A DNA stretch of 64,000 bases from Rhodospirillaceae bacterium (GCA_009772935.1 WOUR01000008.1:62001-126000), one strand, 5' to 3'; shown: positions 8,175 to 19,650, counted from the stretch's first letter. The notes: generated from the letters alone by a model not told the origin. Translations and numbers: made by a program.

Positions 8175-8606
8175 ATGACGCGCATGGCCCTTCGCTTCTT
8201 CGCTCTTATCGGCACGATGCTCGCCCTGGCGCTGCCGGCGCAGGCGCAGGTGTCGGCGGCGGACCAGACCGCCATCCGCGACGTGATCGAGGGCCAGGTC
8301 GAGGCCTTCCGCCGTGACGATGGCGCCGCTGCCTTCGGCTACGCCTCGCCGAGCATCCAGGGCCTGTTCGGCACGGCCGAGACCTTCATGGACATGGTGC
8401 GGCAGGGCTACCGGCCGGTGTACCGGCCGCAACTCTTCGAGTTCCGCGAGATCGTCACCCTGCAGGGAATGGTGACGCAGAAGGTGCATGTGATCGGCCC
8501 CGAGGGCCGGCCGGTCACCGCCTTCTATCCGATGACGCAGCAGCCCGACGGAAGCTGGCGCATCGAAGGCTGCTATCTGCAGGCGCCCGAAGACCCCCAG
8601 GCCTGA
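8175..8606 (+). CDS. Exported DUF4864 protein
   Basis: The 143-residue protein has a cleavable Sec signal peptide (about residues 1-24, ending LPAQAQ) and then an NTF2-like DUF4864 domain: 'IRDVIEGQVEAFRRDDGAAAF', 'MVRQGYRPVY' and a terminal 'SWRIEGCYL' segment are family hallmarks. The role of the family is unknown. It lies 66 bases after the lipoprotein gene and 15 bases before the EamA transporter gene, on the same strand, so these may form a loose operon. Confidence 0.8.
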   Translation: MTRMALRFFALIGTMLALALPAQAQVSAADQTAIRDVIEGQVEAFRRDDGAAAFGYASPSIQGLFGTAETFMDMVRQGYRPVYRPQLFEFREIVTLQGMVTQKVHVIGPEGRPVTAFYPMTQQPDGSWRIEGCYLQAPEDPQA

Positions 8607-8621
8607 TCGCCCGCACCCTCC

Positions 8622-9503
8622 ATGTCTCGCGTTTCGCCCAAGGTGCTGGCGCTGCTCGGCACCCTGACCCTGATGTGGGGCACGAACTGGCCGCTGTTCC
8701 GGATCGCGCTCGCCGAACTGCCGGTCTTCACCTTTCGCACCCTCGTCCTGCTGGCGGGCGCGATCGTCCTGACGGCGATCCTGCTCGCGCGACGCGAGAG
8801 CTTCGCGGTTCCCCGGGACAAGTGGCCGGCGCTCCTGCTCGCTTCGACGATGAACATCGGCATCTGGAACATCGCGACGTCGCTCGCCGTTCTCTACGTC
8901 CCCTCGGGCCATGCCTCGGTGCTGGCCTACACGATGCCGCTCTGGGTCGCGGTGCTGGGCTTCGTGGTGTTCGGCCAGAAGCTGACGGGCCGGCTGCTCG
9001 CGGCCATCGCGATCGGGGCCGCCGCCGTCGCCGCGTTGATGATTCCCAACTTCCAGAGCTATGCGACGGCGCCGGCCGGCCTGTTCTGGGGCCTGCTGGC
9101 GGGCTTCTGCTGGGCCGTCGGCACCCTGGTCGTGAAGCGCACGAGCTGGCCCGGCATGGGCCTGTCTCTCACCTTCTGGCAGATCGTGCTGATGCTGCCG
9201 CCGATCGCCCTGGGCGCGCTGGTGTTCGACGGGCTGCCCACGCACATGCCGTCGCCCGCGGTGCTGGCCGCCACGATCTATACCGGCGCCATCCCGATGG
9301 CGATCGGCACCATGATCTGGTTCACCCTCGTGAAGCTGCTGCCGGCGCAGGTCGCCGCGATCTCCTCCATCGCCATCCCGATCGTGGCGATCGTGAGCGG
9401 CATCGTGATCCTGCAGGAGCCGCTCTCCACCCTGCAGGCGGTCGCGATCGCCTCGACGGCAATCTCGCTCTGGCTCGCCCTGGTGCCCGGACGACAGCGG
9501 TAG
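8622..9503 (+). CDS. EamA/DMT-family inner-membrane transporter
   Basis: The 293-residue protein shows about ten membrane helices arranged as two EamA repeats (roughly residues 10-140 and 150-285), the drug/metabolite transporter fold. Motifs such as 'LMWGTNWPLFRIAL' in helix 1 and 'PSGHASVLAYTMPLWVAVLG' in repeat 1 are typical. Such carriers export metabolites or amino acids by proton exchange; the substrate cannot be assigned. It ends before the hsp20 leader and is followed by an apparent separate promoter. Confidence 0.85.
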   Translation: MSRVSPKVLALLGTLTLMWGTNWPLFRIALAELPVFTFRTLVLLAGAIVLTAILLARRESFAVPRDKWPALLLASTMNIGIWNIATSLAVLYVPSGHASVLAYTMPLWVAVLGFVVFGQKLTGRLLAAIAIGAAAVAALMIPNFQSYATAPAGLFWGLLAGFCWAVGTLVVKRTSWPGMGLSLTFWQIVLMLPPIALGALVFDGLPTHMPSPAVLAATIYTGAIPMAIGTMIWFTLVKLLPAQVAAISSIAIPIVAIVSGIVILQEPLSTLQAVAIASTAISLWLALVPGRQR

Positions 9504-9516
9504 CAGACAACGGTAG

Positions 9517-9545
9517 TTGCCTCCGGCCCCCGCAATTCCCACATT
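9517..9545 (+). promoter_or_regulatory. Possible heat-shock (sigma-32) promoter of hsp20-lon
   Basis: TTGCC at 9517-9521 and CCCACATT at 9538-9545 resemble the -35 and -10 elements of alphaproteobacterial RpoH promoters (CTTG and CCCATATT-like), with suitable spacing. Transcription would start about 20 bases before the hsp20 ATG. The -35 match is partial, so this is tentative. Confidence 0.35.
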
Positions 9546-9571
9546 GGTGCGGGTATTGGAGGCCCGGGCTT

Positions 9572-9990
9572 ATGACGAGAGGCGATCCACGAGACTGGAT
9601 GTGGTCGGAAGCGCTGCAGATGCTGGCGCAGGCCGAACGACTGCATCAGCAGGTTTTCCGGCCGCAGACCGCGGGCCGCCTGCGTCCCAGCTGGGAGCCG
9701 CCGGTCGACGTGCTCGAGACCGAGTGCGAAGTCCTGATCCTGGCGGCGCTGCCCGGCGTCGACGTGCAGAAGGTCGAGGCCGTGATCGAGAACGGCACGC
9801 TCGTCCTGTCCGGCGAGCGCACGGTCCCAGTCGAACTCAGGACCGCAAAGATCCATCGCATGGAGCTGCCGCAGGGCCGCTTCGAGCGTCGGGTGGCGCT
9901 TCCGCCCGGCATGTATGGCGAGGTGCGGCGCTTCGAGGCGAACGGTTGCCTCGTCGTGACCCTGGCCAAGGCCGGCACACGGAGGCAGCC

Positions 9991-9994
<4 letters not shown>
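9572..9994 (+). CDS. Small heat-shock protein, Hsp20/alpha-crystallin family
   Basis: The 140-residue protein contains an alpha-crystallin domain (about residues 42-133): 'PPVDVLETECEVLILAALPGV' opens the beta sandwich, and 'NGTLVLSGERTVP' and 'FEANGCLVVTLAKA' are its conserved strands. Family members are ATP-independent chaperones that hold unfolding proteins. The usual C-terminal I-x-I/V anchor is weak or missing. Its stop overlaps the lon start (ATGA at 9991-9994), so chaperone and protease are translationally coupled, and both probably respond to heat. Confidence 0.85.
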
Positions 9995-12393
<2,399 letters not shown>

Positions 12394-12398
12394 TGTAT

Positions 12399-12532
12399 CC
12401 TCCCCGTCACACGGGGGAGGCGCCCGCAGGCCGGAGGGGGAGCGCCTCAGTCGAAGCATTCATATCGTCGCTTTCCCCCTCCTGTATCCTCGCTTTCCCC
12501 CTCCTGTATCCTCCCCCGATGACGGGGGGAGG
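12399..12532. repeat. Hairpins and perfect 22-bp tandem repeat after lon
   Basis: A hairpin CCTCCCC...GGGGAGG at 12399-12420 follows the lon stop. Then come two perfect tandem copies of a 22-base unit (12469-12490 and 12491-12512; unit begins CGCTTTCCCCCTCC) and a second hairpin CCTCCCCC/GGGGGGAGG at 12510-12532. The block separates the converging lon and amidohydrolase genes and can end transcription from either side. The look is of a dispersed intergenic repeat. Confidence 0.75.
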
Positions 12533-12540
12533 AGCATGAG

Positions 12541-13989
12541 TCAGCCAATCGGCAGCGACAGCGGGGAGATTTCATCGCCCGGCCTGTTCGCGTAGTCGAG
12601 CTTGACCGAATCGCGCAGCATGCGCGCCTGCGCCTCGGCGAGGCGTTCCATGGCGGCCTTCGGATCGAGATGGACGGGATCGCCGTCCTTCAGCACGACC
12701 TCGCCATCGACAATCACCATCCGGACCGCGCGGTCGGCGGCGTGGAACACGAAGGAACGCAGCGGATCGCGCGCCGGCTGCATCAGCGGGTGATTGAGAT
12801 CGACCAGCACGATGTCGGCCATCATGCCCGGCGCAAGCGCGCCGATATCGTCGCGTCCCAGCGCGGCCGCGCCGCCGAAGGTCGCGGCCTCGAAGGCGCC
12901 GGCCGTGTCGAGGCTGCGAATGTCCTCGCTCATCAGGCGGCCCGCGACGATGGCCAGCCGCATCTCCTCGATCAGATTGTGCGGCGCGCAGTCGGTGCCG
13001 AGTCCGACATTGACGCCGCGCGCGCGATAGCGGCCGACATGGTCCATCGCAAGGCCGTAGCGCGCGAAGGGCTGCGGGCAGTGTGCCACCGACGCGCCGG
13101 CCTCGGCGATCAGGTCGAGGTCCTTGCGCGTGTGCCAATTAATCTGCGGATGGTCGTCGAGCAGGATGCAGTGCGCCATGATCGTGTCGGACTTCATCAG
13201 CCCCTGCTCGGCCGCCCACTGGATGGGTGTCTTGTTGTAGCGGCGGATCATCTCGCGCACCTCGACCACCGACTGGCCGACATGGGTCGAGAAGCGGCGG
13301 CCCGTATCGTCGGCGTGCTTGCGGCCGGTGGCGAACAGTTCCGGCGTCACCGTGTCGATCTGCGCCGGGAAGACCACCGCGCCCAGGCGTCCCGAATTGT
13401 GCGCCTCGGCCTCGTCCATGACCCGCCGGGCCTTGTCGAACTGCGCGAAGCCAGCGGCCTCGTCCCATTTCCAGGTCACGGTCTGCGGCGCGGCCATGCC
13501 CCAGCGCGCCGAGGCGAACGTCGGCGCCGCATAGAAGCGCATGCCGCTTAGCGCCATCGTCTCCAGCCAGCCCTCGAACGGCACGGTGACGTCGCACGCG
13601 GTCGTGGTGCCGGCGCGCAGCATCTCGGAATAGGCCATCGTCGCCGCGCCCTGCCGCCCGTCGTCGCCCAGGCGAAAGGCCTGCAGCCGCTCCATCAGGC
13701 CGGTCATCTGCTGCTCGGGCACGCCGTGATCCTCGCGCACGCCGCGATAGCCGGGTTCCGTGGAGGGATGGGAATGGATGTTGATCAAGCCGGGCAGCGC
13801 CAGCAGGCCCTCAGCCTCGAACACGGTCTCGCCCGGGCCGGTCGGACGAGCGCCGGCCGGCGTGATCTCGACGATCCGGCCGTCCTTCAGGTGCAGGTCG
13901 ACTTCGCGGCGATAGACATGCCGCTTCTCGGCACCGTCCCGGACCACGGCCCAGGAGACGTTTCGGATCGAATCGGGCCGCATCGACAT
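12541..13989 (-). CDS. Amidohydrolase, TRZ/ATZ type
   Basis: The 482-residue metal-dependent hydrolase has the composite beta-sandwich plus TIM-barrel plan: INIHSHPSTEPG (metal His pair), HVGQS, HCILLDD and GLGTDCAPHN supply the other metal and catalytic positions. This resembles chlorohydrolase/deaminase enzymes such as TrzA, AtzB and SsnA, which act on heterocycles or purine-like amides. The ATG at 13989 has AGGAG eight bases upstream; a longer frame to 14067 would be out of family. The gene is divergent from a family-5 solute-binding protein 89 bases away, so it may degrade the imported compound; the substrate is not known. Confidence 0.85.
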   Translation of the reverse strand: MSMRPDSIRNVSWAVVRDGAEKRHVYRREVDLHLKDGRIVEITPAGARPTGPGETVFEAEGLLALPGLINIHSHPSTEPGYRGVREDHGVPEQQMTGLMERLQAFRLGDDGRQGAATMAYSEMLRAGTTTACDVTVPFEGWLETMALSGMRFYAAPTFASARWGMAAPQTVTWKWDEAAGFAQFDKARRVMDEAEAHNSGRLGAVVFPAQIDTVTPELFATGRKHADDTGRRFSTHVGQSVVEVREMIRRYNKTPIQWAAEQGLMKSDTIMAHCILLDDHPQINWHTRKDLDLIAEAGASVAHCPQPFARYGLAMDHVGRYRARGVNVGLGTDCAPHNLIEEMRLAIVAGRLMSEDIRSLDTAGAFEAATFGGAAALGRDDIGALAPGMMADIVLVDLNHPLMQPARDPLRSFVFHAADRAVRMVIVDGEVVLKDGDPVHLDPKAAMERLAEAQARMLRDSVKLDYANRPGDEISPLSLPIG

Positions 13990-14078
13990 GAATTCTGCTC
14001 CTGCAAAGGCATGCCTGTTGCATAGGCACCGCAACGGGACGATAGAATCGGGAAAACGAGAGAACAAGGAGGCAGGTC

Positions 14079-15644
14079 ATGCGGAAGACAAAATGGGCGG
14101 CCCTCGCCGCGGCAACGACGGCGCTGTTCGCGGCTACGGCCGAGGCACAGACGCTGAAGGTCGTCATGCATTCGGACGTGAAAATCGTCGACCCGATCTG
14201 GACCACGGCCTACATCGTCCGCAACTACGGCTACATGGTCTACGACACGCTGCTGGCGGTCGACGACAAGCTCGACGTCAAGCCGCAGATGCTGGAGGGC
14301 TGGAAGGTCAGCGACGACAAGCTCACCTACACCTTCACCCTGCGCGACGGGCTGAAGTTCCATGACGGCGCGCCGGTCACCGCCGACGACTGCATCGCCT
14401 CGATCAAGCGCTGGGCCTCGCGCGACGCGATGGGCCAGAAGCTGATGAGCTTCACCAAGGAGCTGGCCAAGGTCGACGACAAGAGCTTCACGCTCACCCT
14501 GAAGGAGCCCTACGGGCTGGTGATCGAGTCACTCGGCAAGCCGAGCTCGAACGTGCCGTTCATCATGCCCAAGCGCATCGCCGAGACGCCGGGCAACACG
14601 CAGATCAAGGAATTCATCGGCTCCGGCCCGTTCGTTTTCCGTGCCGACCTGTGGCGACCGGGCGAGAAGACGGTCTACGACAAGTTCAAGGACTACAAGC
14701 CGCGCGCCGAACCCCCTTCGGCCCTGTCGGGCGGCAAGAACGTCTATGTCGACCGGGTCGAGTGGATCAACATCACCGATCCGCAGACCGCGGCCAACGC
14801 GCTCATGACCGGCGAGATCGACATCCTCGAGCAGCCGCTGATCGAGATGCTGCCGCTGATCGAGAAGGACAAGAACATCGAGGTGAAGGATCTCAATCCG
14901 CTGGGCAGCCAATACAGCCTGCGCTTCAACGTGCTGCACAAGCCGTTCGACAATGCCAGGATCCGCCAGGCCGCGCTCTACGCCCTGAACCAGAAGGACT
15001 TCCTGCTGGCCGCCATCAACGACCCGAAATACTTCAAGGAGTGCAAGGCACTCTTCATCTGCGGCACGCCCTATGCAACGGACGCCGGCTTCGAGGACAA
15101 GCTCGAATCCAACTTCGCCAAGTCGAAGGAGATCCTGAAGCAGGAAGGTTATGACGGCACCCCCGTCGTGCTGCTGTTCGCGACCGACACCAACACCGGC
15201 CGGCTGACGCCGATCGCGAAATCGCTGCTGGAACGCGGCGGTTTCGTCGTCGACATGCAGGCGATGGATTGGCAGACCGTGCTGTCGCGCCGCGCCCGCA
15301 AGGAGCCGCTGAACGCCGGCGGCTGGAGCGCGTTCATGACTTCCTGGGTGTCGGCCGACCTGCTCAATCCCATCGTCTCGGCGTTCGTCGGCGCCGCCTG
15401 CGAGAAGGCCGCGATCGGCTGGCCGTGCGACGCCAAGATCGAGGAACTGCGCGACGCCTTCGCCAAGACCACCGATCCCGCCAAGCGCAAGGAGCTGGCG
15501 ACCGCCGTCCAGGTGCGCGAGTCGGAGTACCCGACCTTCGCCCAGCTCGGCCAGTTCAACATCCCGATGGCGATCCGCAAGAACGTCACCGGCAGCCTGT
15601 CGTCGCCGGCCCCGGTCTTCTGGAACATCAAGAAGGCGCAGTAA
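14079..15644 (+). CDS. ABC transporter family-5 solute-binding protein
   Basis: The 521-residue protein has a signal peptide (residues 1-23, ATAEAQ) and the SBP_bac_5 fold used for di/oligopeptides, opines and nickel complexes: 'KPQMLEGWKVSDDKLTYTF' and 'LRDGLKFHDGAPVTADDCI' are the signature block. It binds its ligand in the periplasm for an ABC importer. AAGGAGG lies at a good distance before the ATG. No permease or ATPase gene is adjacent, so it either borrows a transporter or the rest lies elsewhere. It is divergent from the amidohydrolase gene, which suggests joint control. Confidence 0.93.
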   Translation: MRKTKWAALAAATTALFAATAEAQTLKVVMHSDVKIVDPIWTTAYIVRNYGYMVYDTLLAVDDKLDVKPQMLEGWKVSDDKLTYTFTLRDGLKFHDGAPVTADDCIASIKRWASRDAMGQKLMSFTKELAKVDDKSFTLTLKEPYGLVIESLGKPSSNVPFIMPKRIAETPGNTQIKEFIGSGPFVFRADLWRPGEKTVYDKFKDYKPRAEPPSALSGGKNVYVDRVEWINITDPQTAANALMTGEIDILEQPLIEMLPLIEKDKNIEVKDLNPLGSQYSLRFNVLHKPFDNARIRQAALYALNQKDFLLAAINDPKYFKECKALFICGTPYATDAGFEDKLESNFAKSKEILKQEGYDGTPVVLLFATDTNTGRLTPIAKSLLERGGFVVDMQAMDWQTVLSRRARKEPLNAGGWSAFMTSWVSADLLNPIVSAFVGAACEKAAIGWPCDAKIEELRDAFAKTTDPAKRKELATAVQVRESEYPTFAQLGQFNIPMAIRKNVTGSLSSPAPVFWNIKKAQ

Positions 15645-15652
15645 GCCCATCA

Positions 15653-15766
15653 CCTCACCCTGAGGAGCGGTCCGCAGGACCGCGTCTCGAAGGGTGGGCA
15701 CGAGCACCACGTTTGTTGCCCATCCTTCGAGACGCACGCCTGCGGCGTGCTCCTCAGGATGAGGAT
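15653..15766. repeat. Dispersed palindromic repeat, copy 1
   Basis: The outer arms CTCACCCTGAGGAGC and GCTCCTCAGGATGAGG pair, as do inner arms GTCTCGAAGGGTGGGC and GCCCATCCTTCGAGAC. The element can fold as one long cruciform of about 114 bases. A related copy with the same arms occurs at 27651-27788. This intergenic family is common in many alphaproteobacterial genomes. Here it sits between the converging solute-binding protein and GNAT genes. Confidence 0.85.
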
Positions 15767-15793
15767 GTGCGAAAGAATCTCGCGTGAAAGACT

Positions 15794-16636
15794 CTAGCCG
15801 AGTTCCAGGCTGGTCACGCCGAACAGGCCGGCATAGTCGACGTCGGGGTCCGCGCCCGTGTACATGCGCGCGGTCTCGAAGGAAGGTTGGAGGCCGATCC
15901 GTTCGGCAAGCTTCACGGCCGGCTTGTTGCGATCGGGCACGTCGATCGCGACGGCGGTCGCGCCGAGCGTCTTTGCGAGAGCCCCCACCAAGGAAGAAGC
16001 AATCTCCGGCGTCGCCCCATAGAGCGGGCCGACGCGCGAGGCGGCCGCACAGGCGCGCATCACGGCAAAGCCTGCGATCTCGCCGTCCCGCAAAGCCACG
16101 AGGGCTGCCCGTTCCGGCAGCGAGATCCAGGCGGCGAGGAAGGAATCGCGAGCCTCGGGAAAGAACTTGCGATCGTAGGCGGCAAGCCGGTCGAAGCCGA
16201 TGCTGCGCGCATCGACGAAGCTGACGCCGGCCGGTGGCTTGGGCGACGGCGGCGCGCCTTCATGCCGGATGTTGTTCCATGCCAGCCGGAAGCCCGACTT
16301 CCTGTAGTTGCCCTGCTGCGCCACCACGCCATCGAGTCCGACATTGCGCCCCTGCAGCCGCGCCATGCCGGCCTGCCAGACCTGGATGCCGTAGCCCTTC
16401 CCGCGCACCGGCGGCCGGGCGATGTAGAAGCCCAGGAAACCGAAGCCTGCGCCGTACTTCACGACCGAGATACAGGCCTGCGGCTCGCCGTCGAGCCGAC
16501 CGATCAGGAACGCTCCGGGATCGGCGCAAAAGAAGGCATGGGCGTCGGTGTTGCCGGGATTCCAGTTCTCATCGTTGGCCCACGAGGCCATGCGCTGGAC
16601 GTCGTCGGCGCTGCCGACCGCGATCTCGAATTTCAT
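15794..16636 (-). CDS. GNAT-family N-acetyltransferase (two-domain)
   Basis: The 280-residue protein begins at MKFEIAVGS (ATG at 16636). Residues 1-130 form a GNAT domain with the acetyl-CoA loop 'RPPVRGKGYGIQVW'. The C-terminal half (about 150-275) resembles the YitH-type second GNAT domain, with 'AAWISLPERAALVALRDGEIAGFAVMRAC'. Substrate unknown. A longer frame exists upstream, but it overlaps the monooxygenase gene and gives low-complexity sequence. The gene follows the monooxygenase on the minus strand by 10 bases, so they are probably cotranscribed. Confidence 0.85.
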   Translation of the reverse strand: MKFEIAVGSADDVQRMASWANDENWNPGNTDAHAFFCADPGAFLIGRLDGEPQACISVVKYGAGFGFLGFYIARPPVRGKGYGIQVWQAGMARLQGRNVGLDGVVAQQGNYRKSGFRLAWNNIRHEGAPPSPKPPAGVSFVDARSIGFDRLAAYDRKFFPEARDSFLAAWISLPERAALVALRDGEIAGFAVMRACAAASRVGPLYGATPEIASSLVGALAKTLGATAVAIDVPDRNKPAVKLAERIGLQPSFETARMYTGADPDVDYAGLFGVTSLELG

Positions 16637-16646
16637 GCGGTGGAGA

Positions 16647-17993
16647 CTACTCCGCCGCCTTGGCCATTGCCGCGAAAAAACGGTTCTCCGGCCGCGGCAG
16701 GCCGAGATTTTCGCGCAGCGTCGTGCCTTCATACTCTGTGCGGAAGAGGCCGCGCCGCTGCAGTTCCGGCACGACCTTGTCGACGAAATCGTCGAGCCCG
16801 CCCGGCAGGTAGGGAAACATGACATTGAAGCCGTCGCAGGCTTCCGTGGCCAGCCACTCCTCCATCTGGTCAGCAATCATCGCCGGGGTGCCCAGCATGC
16901 CGAGCCCGCCATAGCCACCCAGGCGGCCCGCGATCTGGCGCACGGTCAGGTTCTCGCGCTTGCCGAGTTCGATCACCCGCTCGCGGCCGCTCTTGCTGGC
17001 TTCAGTCTCGGGAATGTCGTCGGGCAGCGGCTTGTCGGGATCGAACTGGCGGGCATCGACACCCAGCGCCATCGAGACGGCGGCGATCGAGCTGTCGTAG
17101 TTCACCAGACCGTCGAGCCGTGCCCGCTTCTCCTTCGACTCGTCGAGCGAATCGCCCACCACGACGAAGGCGCCGGGCAGGATCTTGATGTGATCGGGAT
17201 TGCGGCCGACCTTGGCCGCGCGGCTCTTCACGTCGGCATAGAAGGCGCGCGCGCCGTCGATCGGACCGCCGGCGGCGAACACCATCTCGGCGGTTTCGGC
17301 CGCGAGCTGGCGGCCGGCATCGGAGGCGCCGGCCTGCACGATGACCGGCCAGCCCTGCACCGGCCGGGCGATGTTCAGCGGCCCGCGTACCTTCAGGTAC
17401 TTGCCCTTGTGATCGAGCACATGCAGGCGCGACGGTTCGAAATAGACGCCGCTCTCGACGTCCCGGATGAAGGCGTCGTCGGCCCACGAATCCCAGAGGC
17501 CCGTCACCACGTCGAAGAATTCGCGGGCGCGCGCATAGCGCTCGGCATGGGGCATCTGGTCGTCCAGGCCGAAGTTCAGCGCCGCATCGGGATTGGAGGT
17601 CGTCACCAGGTTCCAGCCGGCCCTGCCCTCGCTGATATGGTCGAGCGAGGCGAAGCGGCGGGCGATGGTATAGGCCGGCTCGAAGGTGCTCGAGGCGGTG
17701 GCGATCAGCCCGAGATGCTTCGTGGCCATTGCCAGCGCCGGCAGCAAGGTCAGCGGATCGAACGAGGTCACCGTGGCGCTGCGCTTCAGCGCCTCCATCG
17801 GCATGTTCAGCACGGCCAGGTGATCGGCCATGAAGAAGGCGTCGAACTTTCCGCGCTCGAGCGTCTGCGCGTACTTCACCAGCGCCTTGAGGTTGAAGTT
17901 GGCATCGGGCGTGCCGCCGGGATAGCGCCACGCGGCGGTGTGGATGCTGACGGGGCGCATGAAGGCGCCGAGGCGAAGCTTCTTCTGGGTCAT
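16647..17993 (-). CDS. LLM-class flavin-dependent monooxygenase, NtaA/SnaA/DszA type
   Basis: The 448-residue protein has the NtaA/SnaA/DszA/MoxC hallmarks: 'LRLGAFMRPVSIHTAAWRYP' at the start, 'ERGKFDAFFMADHLAV', 'ISEGRAGWNLVTTSN' and 'MPYLPGGLDDFVD'-like end. These TIM-barrel enzymes use reduced FMN from a partner reductase to oxidise chelators, sulfur compounds or similar small molecules. The start at 17993 fits the family; ten codons upstream the frame is unconserved. The neighbouring amidase and GNAT genes on the same strand suggest a scavenging cluster for amide- or sulfur-containing compounds, which is inference. Confidence 0.9.
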   Translation of the reverse strand: MTQKKLRLGAFMRPVSIHTAAWRYPGGTPDANFNLKALVKYAQTLERGKFDAFFMADHLAVLNMPMEALKRSATVTSFDPLTLLPALAMATKHLGLIATASSTFEPAYTIARRFASLDHISEGRAGWNLVTTSNPDAALNFGLDDQMPHAERYARAREFFDVVTGLWDSWADDAFIRDVESGVYFEPSRLHVLDHKGKYLKVRGPLNIARPVQGWPVIVQAGASDAGRQLAAETAEMVFAAGGPIDGARAFYADVKSRAAKVGRNPDHIKILPGAFVVVGDSLDESKEKRARLDGLVNYDSSIAAVSMALGVDARQFDPDKPLPDDIPETEASKSGRERVIELGKRENLTVRQIAGRLGGYGGLGMLGTPAMIADQMEEWLATEACDGFNVMFPYLPGGLDDFVDKVVPELQRRGLFRTEYEGTTLRENLGLPRPENRFFAAMAKAAE

Positions 17994-18076
17994 GGGGCGG
18001 TATGTTGCGCCCGCCGGGCGGACCGGCAAGGCCCGCTCGGACGACAAGAACTAATTCAACGAATTAATTCGATAGA

Positions 18077-19471
18077 TCACACGATCGGCGGGTGCTTCTT
18101 GTCCGTCCCGGCCACGCGCTCCCAGGCGCGTGCGACCTGGAAGACGGTCGCCTCGTCGAAATAGCGGCCGACGAACTGCACCGAGACCGGCAGGCCGCCG
18201 ACCGAGAGGCCGGCCATCATGGCGAGCGCCGGATGGCCGGTGACGTTGAACGGCGTGCGGGCCTGGCGCGGATAGGTGCGCTCGACCTCGGCCGTATCCT
18301 CGATGCGGCAGGCCGGGTCCATCGAGCTGGCGCACAGCAGCACGTCGACCTCGCGCAAGGCGGCCTCGACCTCGGCGATCATCTGCAGGCGGCGGCGGCT
18401 GGCCAGCATGTAGTCGCCTGCGCTCATGAAGGCGCCGGCCATCAGGCGCTGACGGCCGAGCTTCCCATAGTCGCCGGGTCGCTCGCTGAGCCACGGTCCA
18501 TGGATCGACCAGGCCTCGCTTTGCAGGATCACGCGGTTCACGGCGCCGAACTCGCCGAGCGACGGCAGCGTGATGTTGCGGATCTCTGCGCCTTCGACCT
18601 GCAAGCTGCGCGCGACATGCTCCAGCGCCGCCGTGACCTCGGGATGGGCCGGCGTGTCGATCTCGTGGAAATGGCGAACGAAGCCCACGCGCAGGCCGCG
18701 GATGCCGCGGTCGAGCGCCGCCGCATAGTGACCCTGCGCCGCCGCCGCGCTGCCGGGATCCAGCGGATCGTGGCCGGCGATGGCCTGCAGCATCAGCGCA
18801 TTGTCGGCGACGGTGCGCGTCATGGGTCCGACATGATCGAGCGTGAAGGAGAGCGGAAAGACGCCGCGGCGCGAGACCAGCCCGTAGGTCGGCTTCAGTC
18901 CCACGATGCCGCAGCAGCTCGCCGGGTTACGCACGCTGCCGCCGGTATCGGTGCCCAGCGCCATCGGGAACAGGCCGGCCGCCACGCCGGAGCCGGAGCC
19001 CGAAGAGGAGCCGCCGGGATGATGATCGGTGTTCCACGGATTGCGCGCCGGCGGCCACGGGAGATCGAAGCTCGGTCCGCCGATGGCGAATTCGTGCGTC
19101 GAGAGTTTGCCCAGGACGATGGCGCCGGCCCCGCGCAGCTTCTCGACGCAGACCGCGTCGGCGGTCGCCATATGGTCCAGCCGGACCTTGGAATGGCAGG
19201 TCGTCGGCAGGCCCGCGACGTCGATGATGTCCTTGATGCCGACCGGCACGCCGTGCAGCGGTCCGCGCAACCGGCCCGACCGGGCCTCGGTTTCGGCGGC
19301 GAGGGCGGCGGCCATCGCCGCCTCGTCATCGATCCGGATGAAGGCATTGAGCTTGGGATCAAGCTGCTCGATGCGATCGAGCAGCGCCTTCGTGAGATCG
19401 ACGGGCGACAGCTCCCTCGCGGCGATGGCGCGGGCGGCCGCGTCCACCGTCATCCAGTGCAGGTCGCTCAT
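18077..19471 (-). CDS. Amidase signature family enzyme (AtzE/GatA-like)
   Basis: The 464-residue protein has the amidase catalytic triad Lys-Ser-Ser: Lys in GVPVGIKDII, Ser in PGGSSSGSGSGVAAG and nucleophile Ser in GTDTGGSVRNPAS. It hydrolyses carboxamides in the cytosol. A 60-residue ORF upstream overlaps its start (ATGA), as the small AtzG or GatC partners do for AtzE or GatA, so it may be a two-subunit amidase. It is not GatA itself, since no gatC/gatB set is present and the substrate region differs. It lies upstream of the flavin monooxygenase on the same strand. Confidence 0.9.
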   Translation of the reverse strand: MSDLHWMTVDAAARAIAARELSPVDLTKALLDRIEQLDPKLNAFIRIDDEAAMAAALAAETEARSGRLRGPLHGVPVGIKDIIDVAGLPTTCHSKVRLDHMATADAVCVEKLRGAGAIVLGKLSTHEFAIGGPSFDLPWPPARNPWNTDHHPGGSSSGSGSGVAAGLFPMALGTDTGGSVRNPASCCGIVGLKPTYGLVSRRGVFPLSFTLDHVGPMTRTVADNALMLQAIAGHDPLDPGSAAAAQGHYAAALDRGIRGLRVGFVRHFHEIDTPAHPEVTAALEHVARSLQVEGAEIRNITLPSLGEFGAVNRVILQSEAWSIHGPWLSERPGDYGKLGRQRLMAGAFMSAGDYMLASRRRLQMIAEVEAALREVDVLLCASSMDPACRIEDTAEVERTYPRQARTPFNVTGHPALAMMAGLSVGGLPVSVQFVGRYFDEATVFQVARAWERVAGTDKKHPPIV

Positions 19472-19650
19472 AGCGTCGTCCCCGTCTTCATGGGCGGCCA
19501 GGGCTCGGCCGTCGGATCGGTCGGGCGCTTGATTTTATGGGCCACGTCGGCGGCCTGCTTTGCAGAGACCGCCACGTCTTCCGGGAAATCGGCCAGCGCT
19601 CTGGCGAGACCGGCGTGGCGTGCCAGTATCTCAATCGTGTCCTTGTCCAC
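19468..19650 (-). CDS. Small protein coupled to the amidase (possible AtzG-like partner)
   Basis: The 60-residue acidic/helical protein (ILARHAGLARALADFPEDV, then KQAADVAHKIKRP) ends four bases inside the amidase start (ATGA), so the two are translationally coupled. AGAGGTGCC precedes its ATG. AtzG and GatC proteins of similar size wrap around their amidase partners; position supports that role but the sequence match is only suggestive. Confidence 0.6.
   Translation of the reverse strand: MDKDTIEILARHAGLARALADFPEDVAVSAKQAADVAHKIKRPTDPTAEPWPPMKTGTTL

Noticed and set aside
18061..18070. GAATTAATTC palindrome near the amidase stop as operator
   Set aside because: A ten-base A/T-rich palindrome at a gene end, with no promoter context; not enough to call a site.
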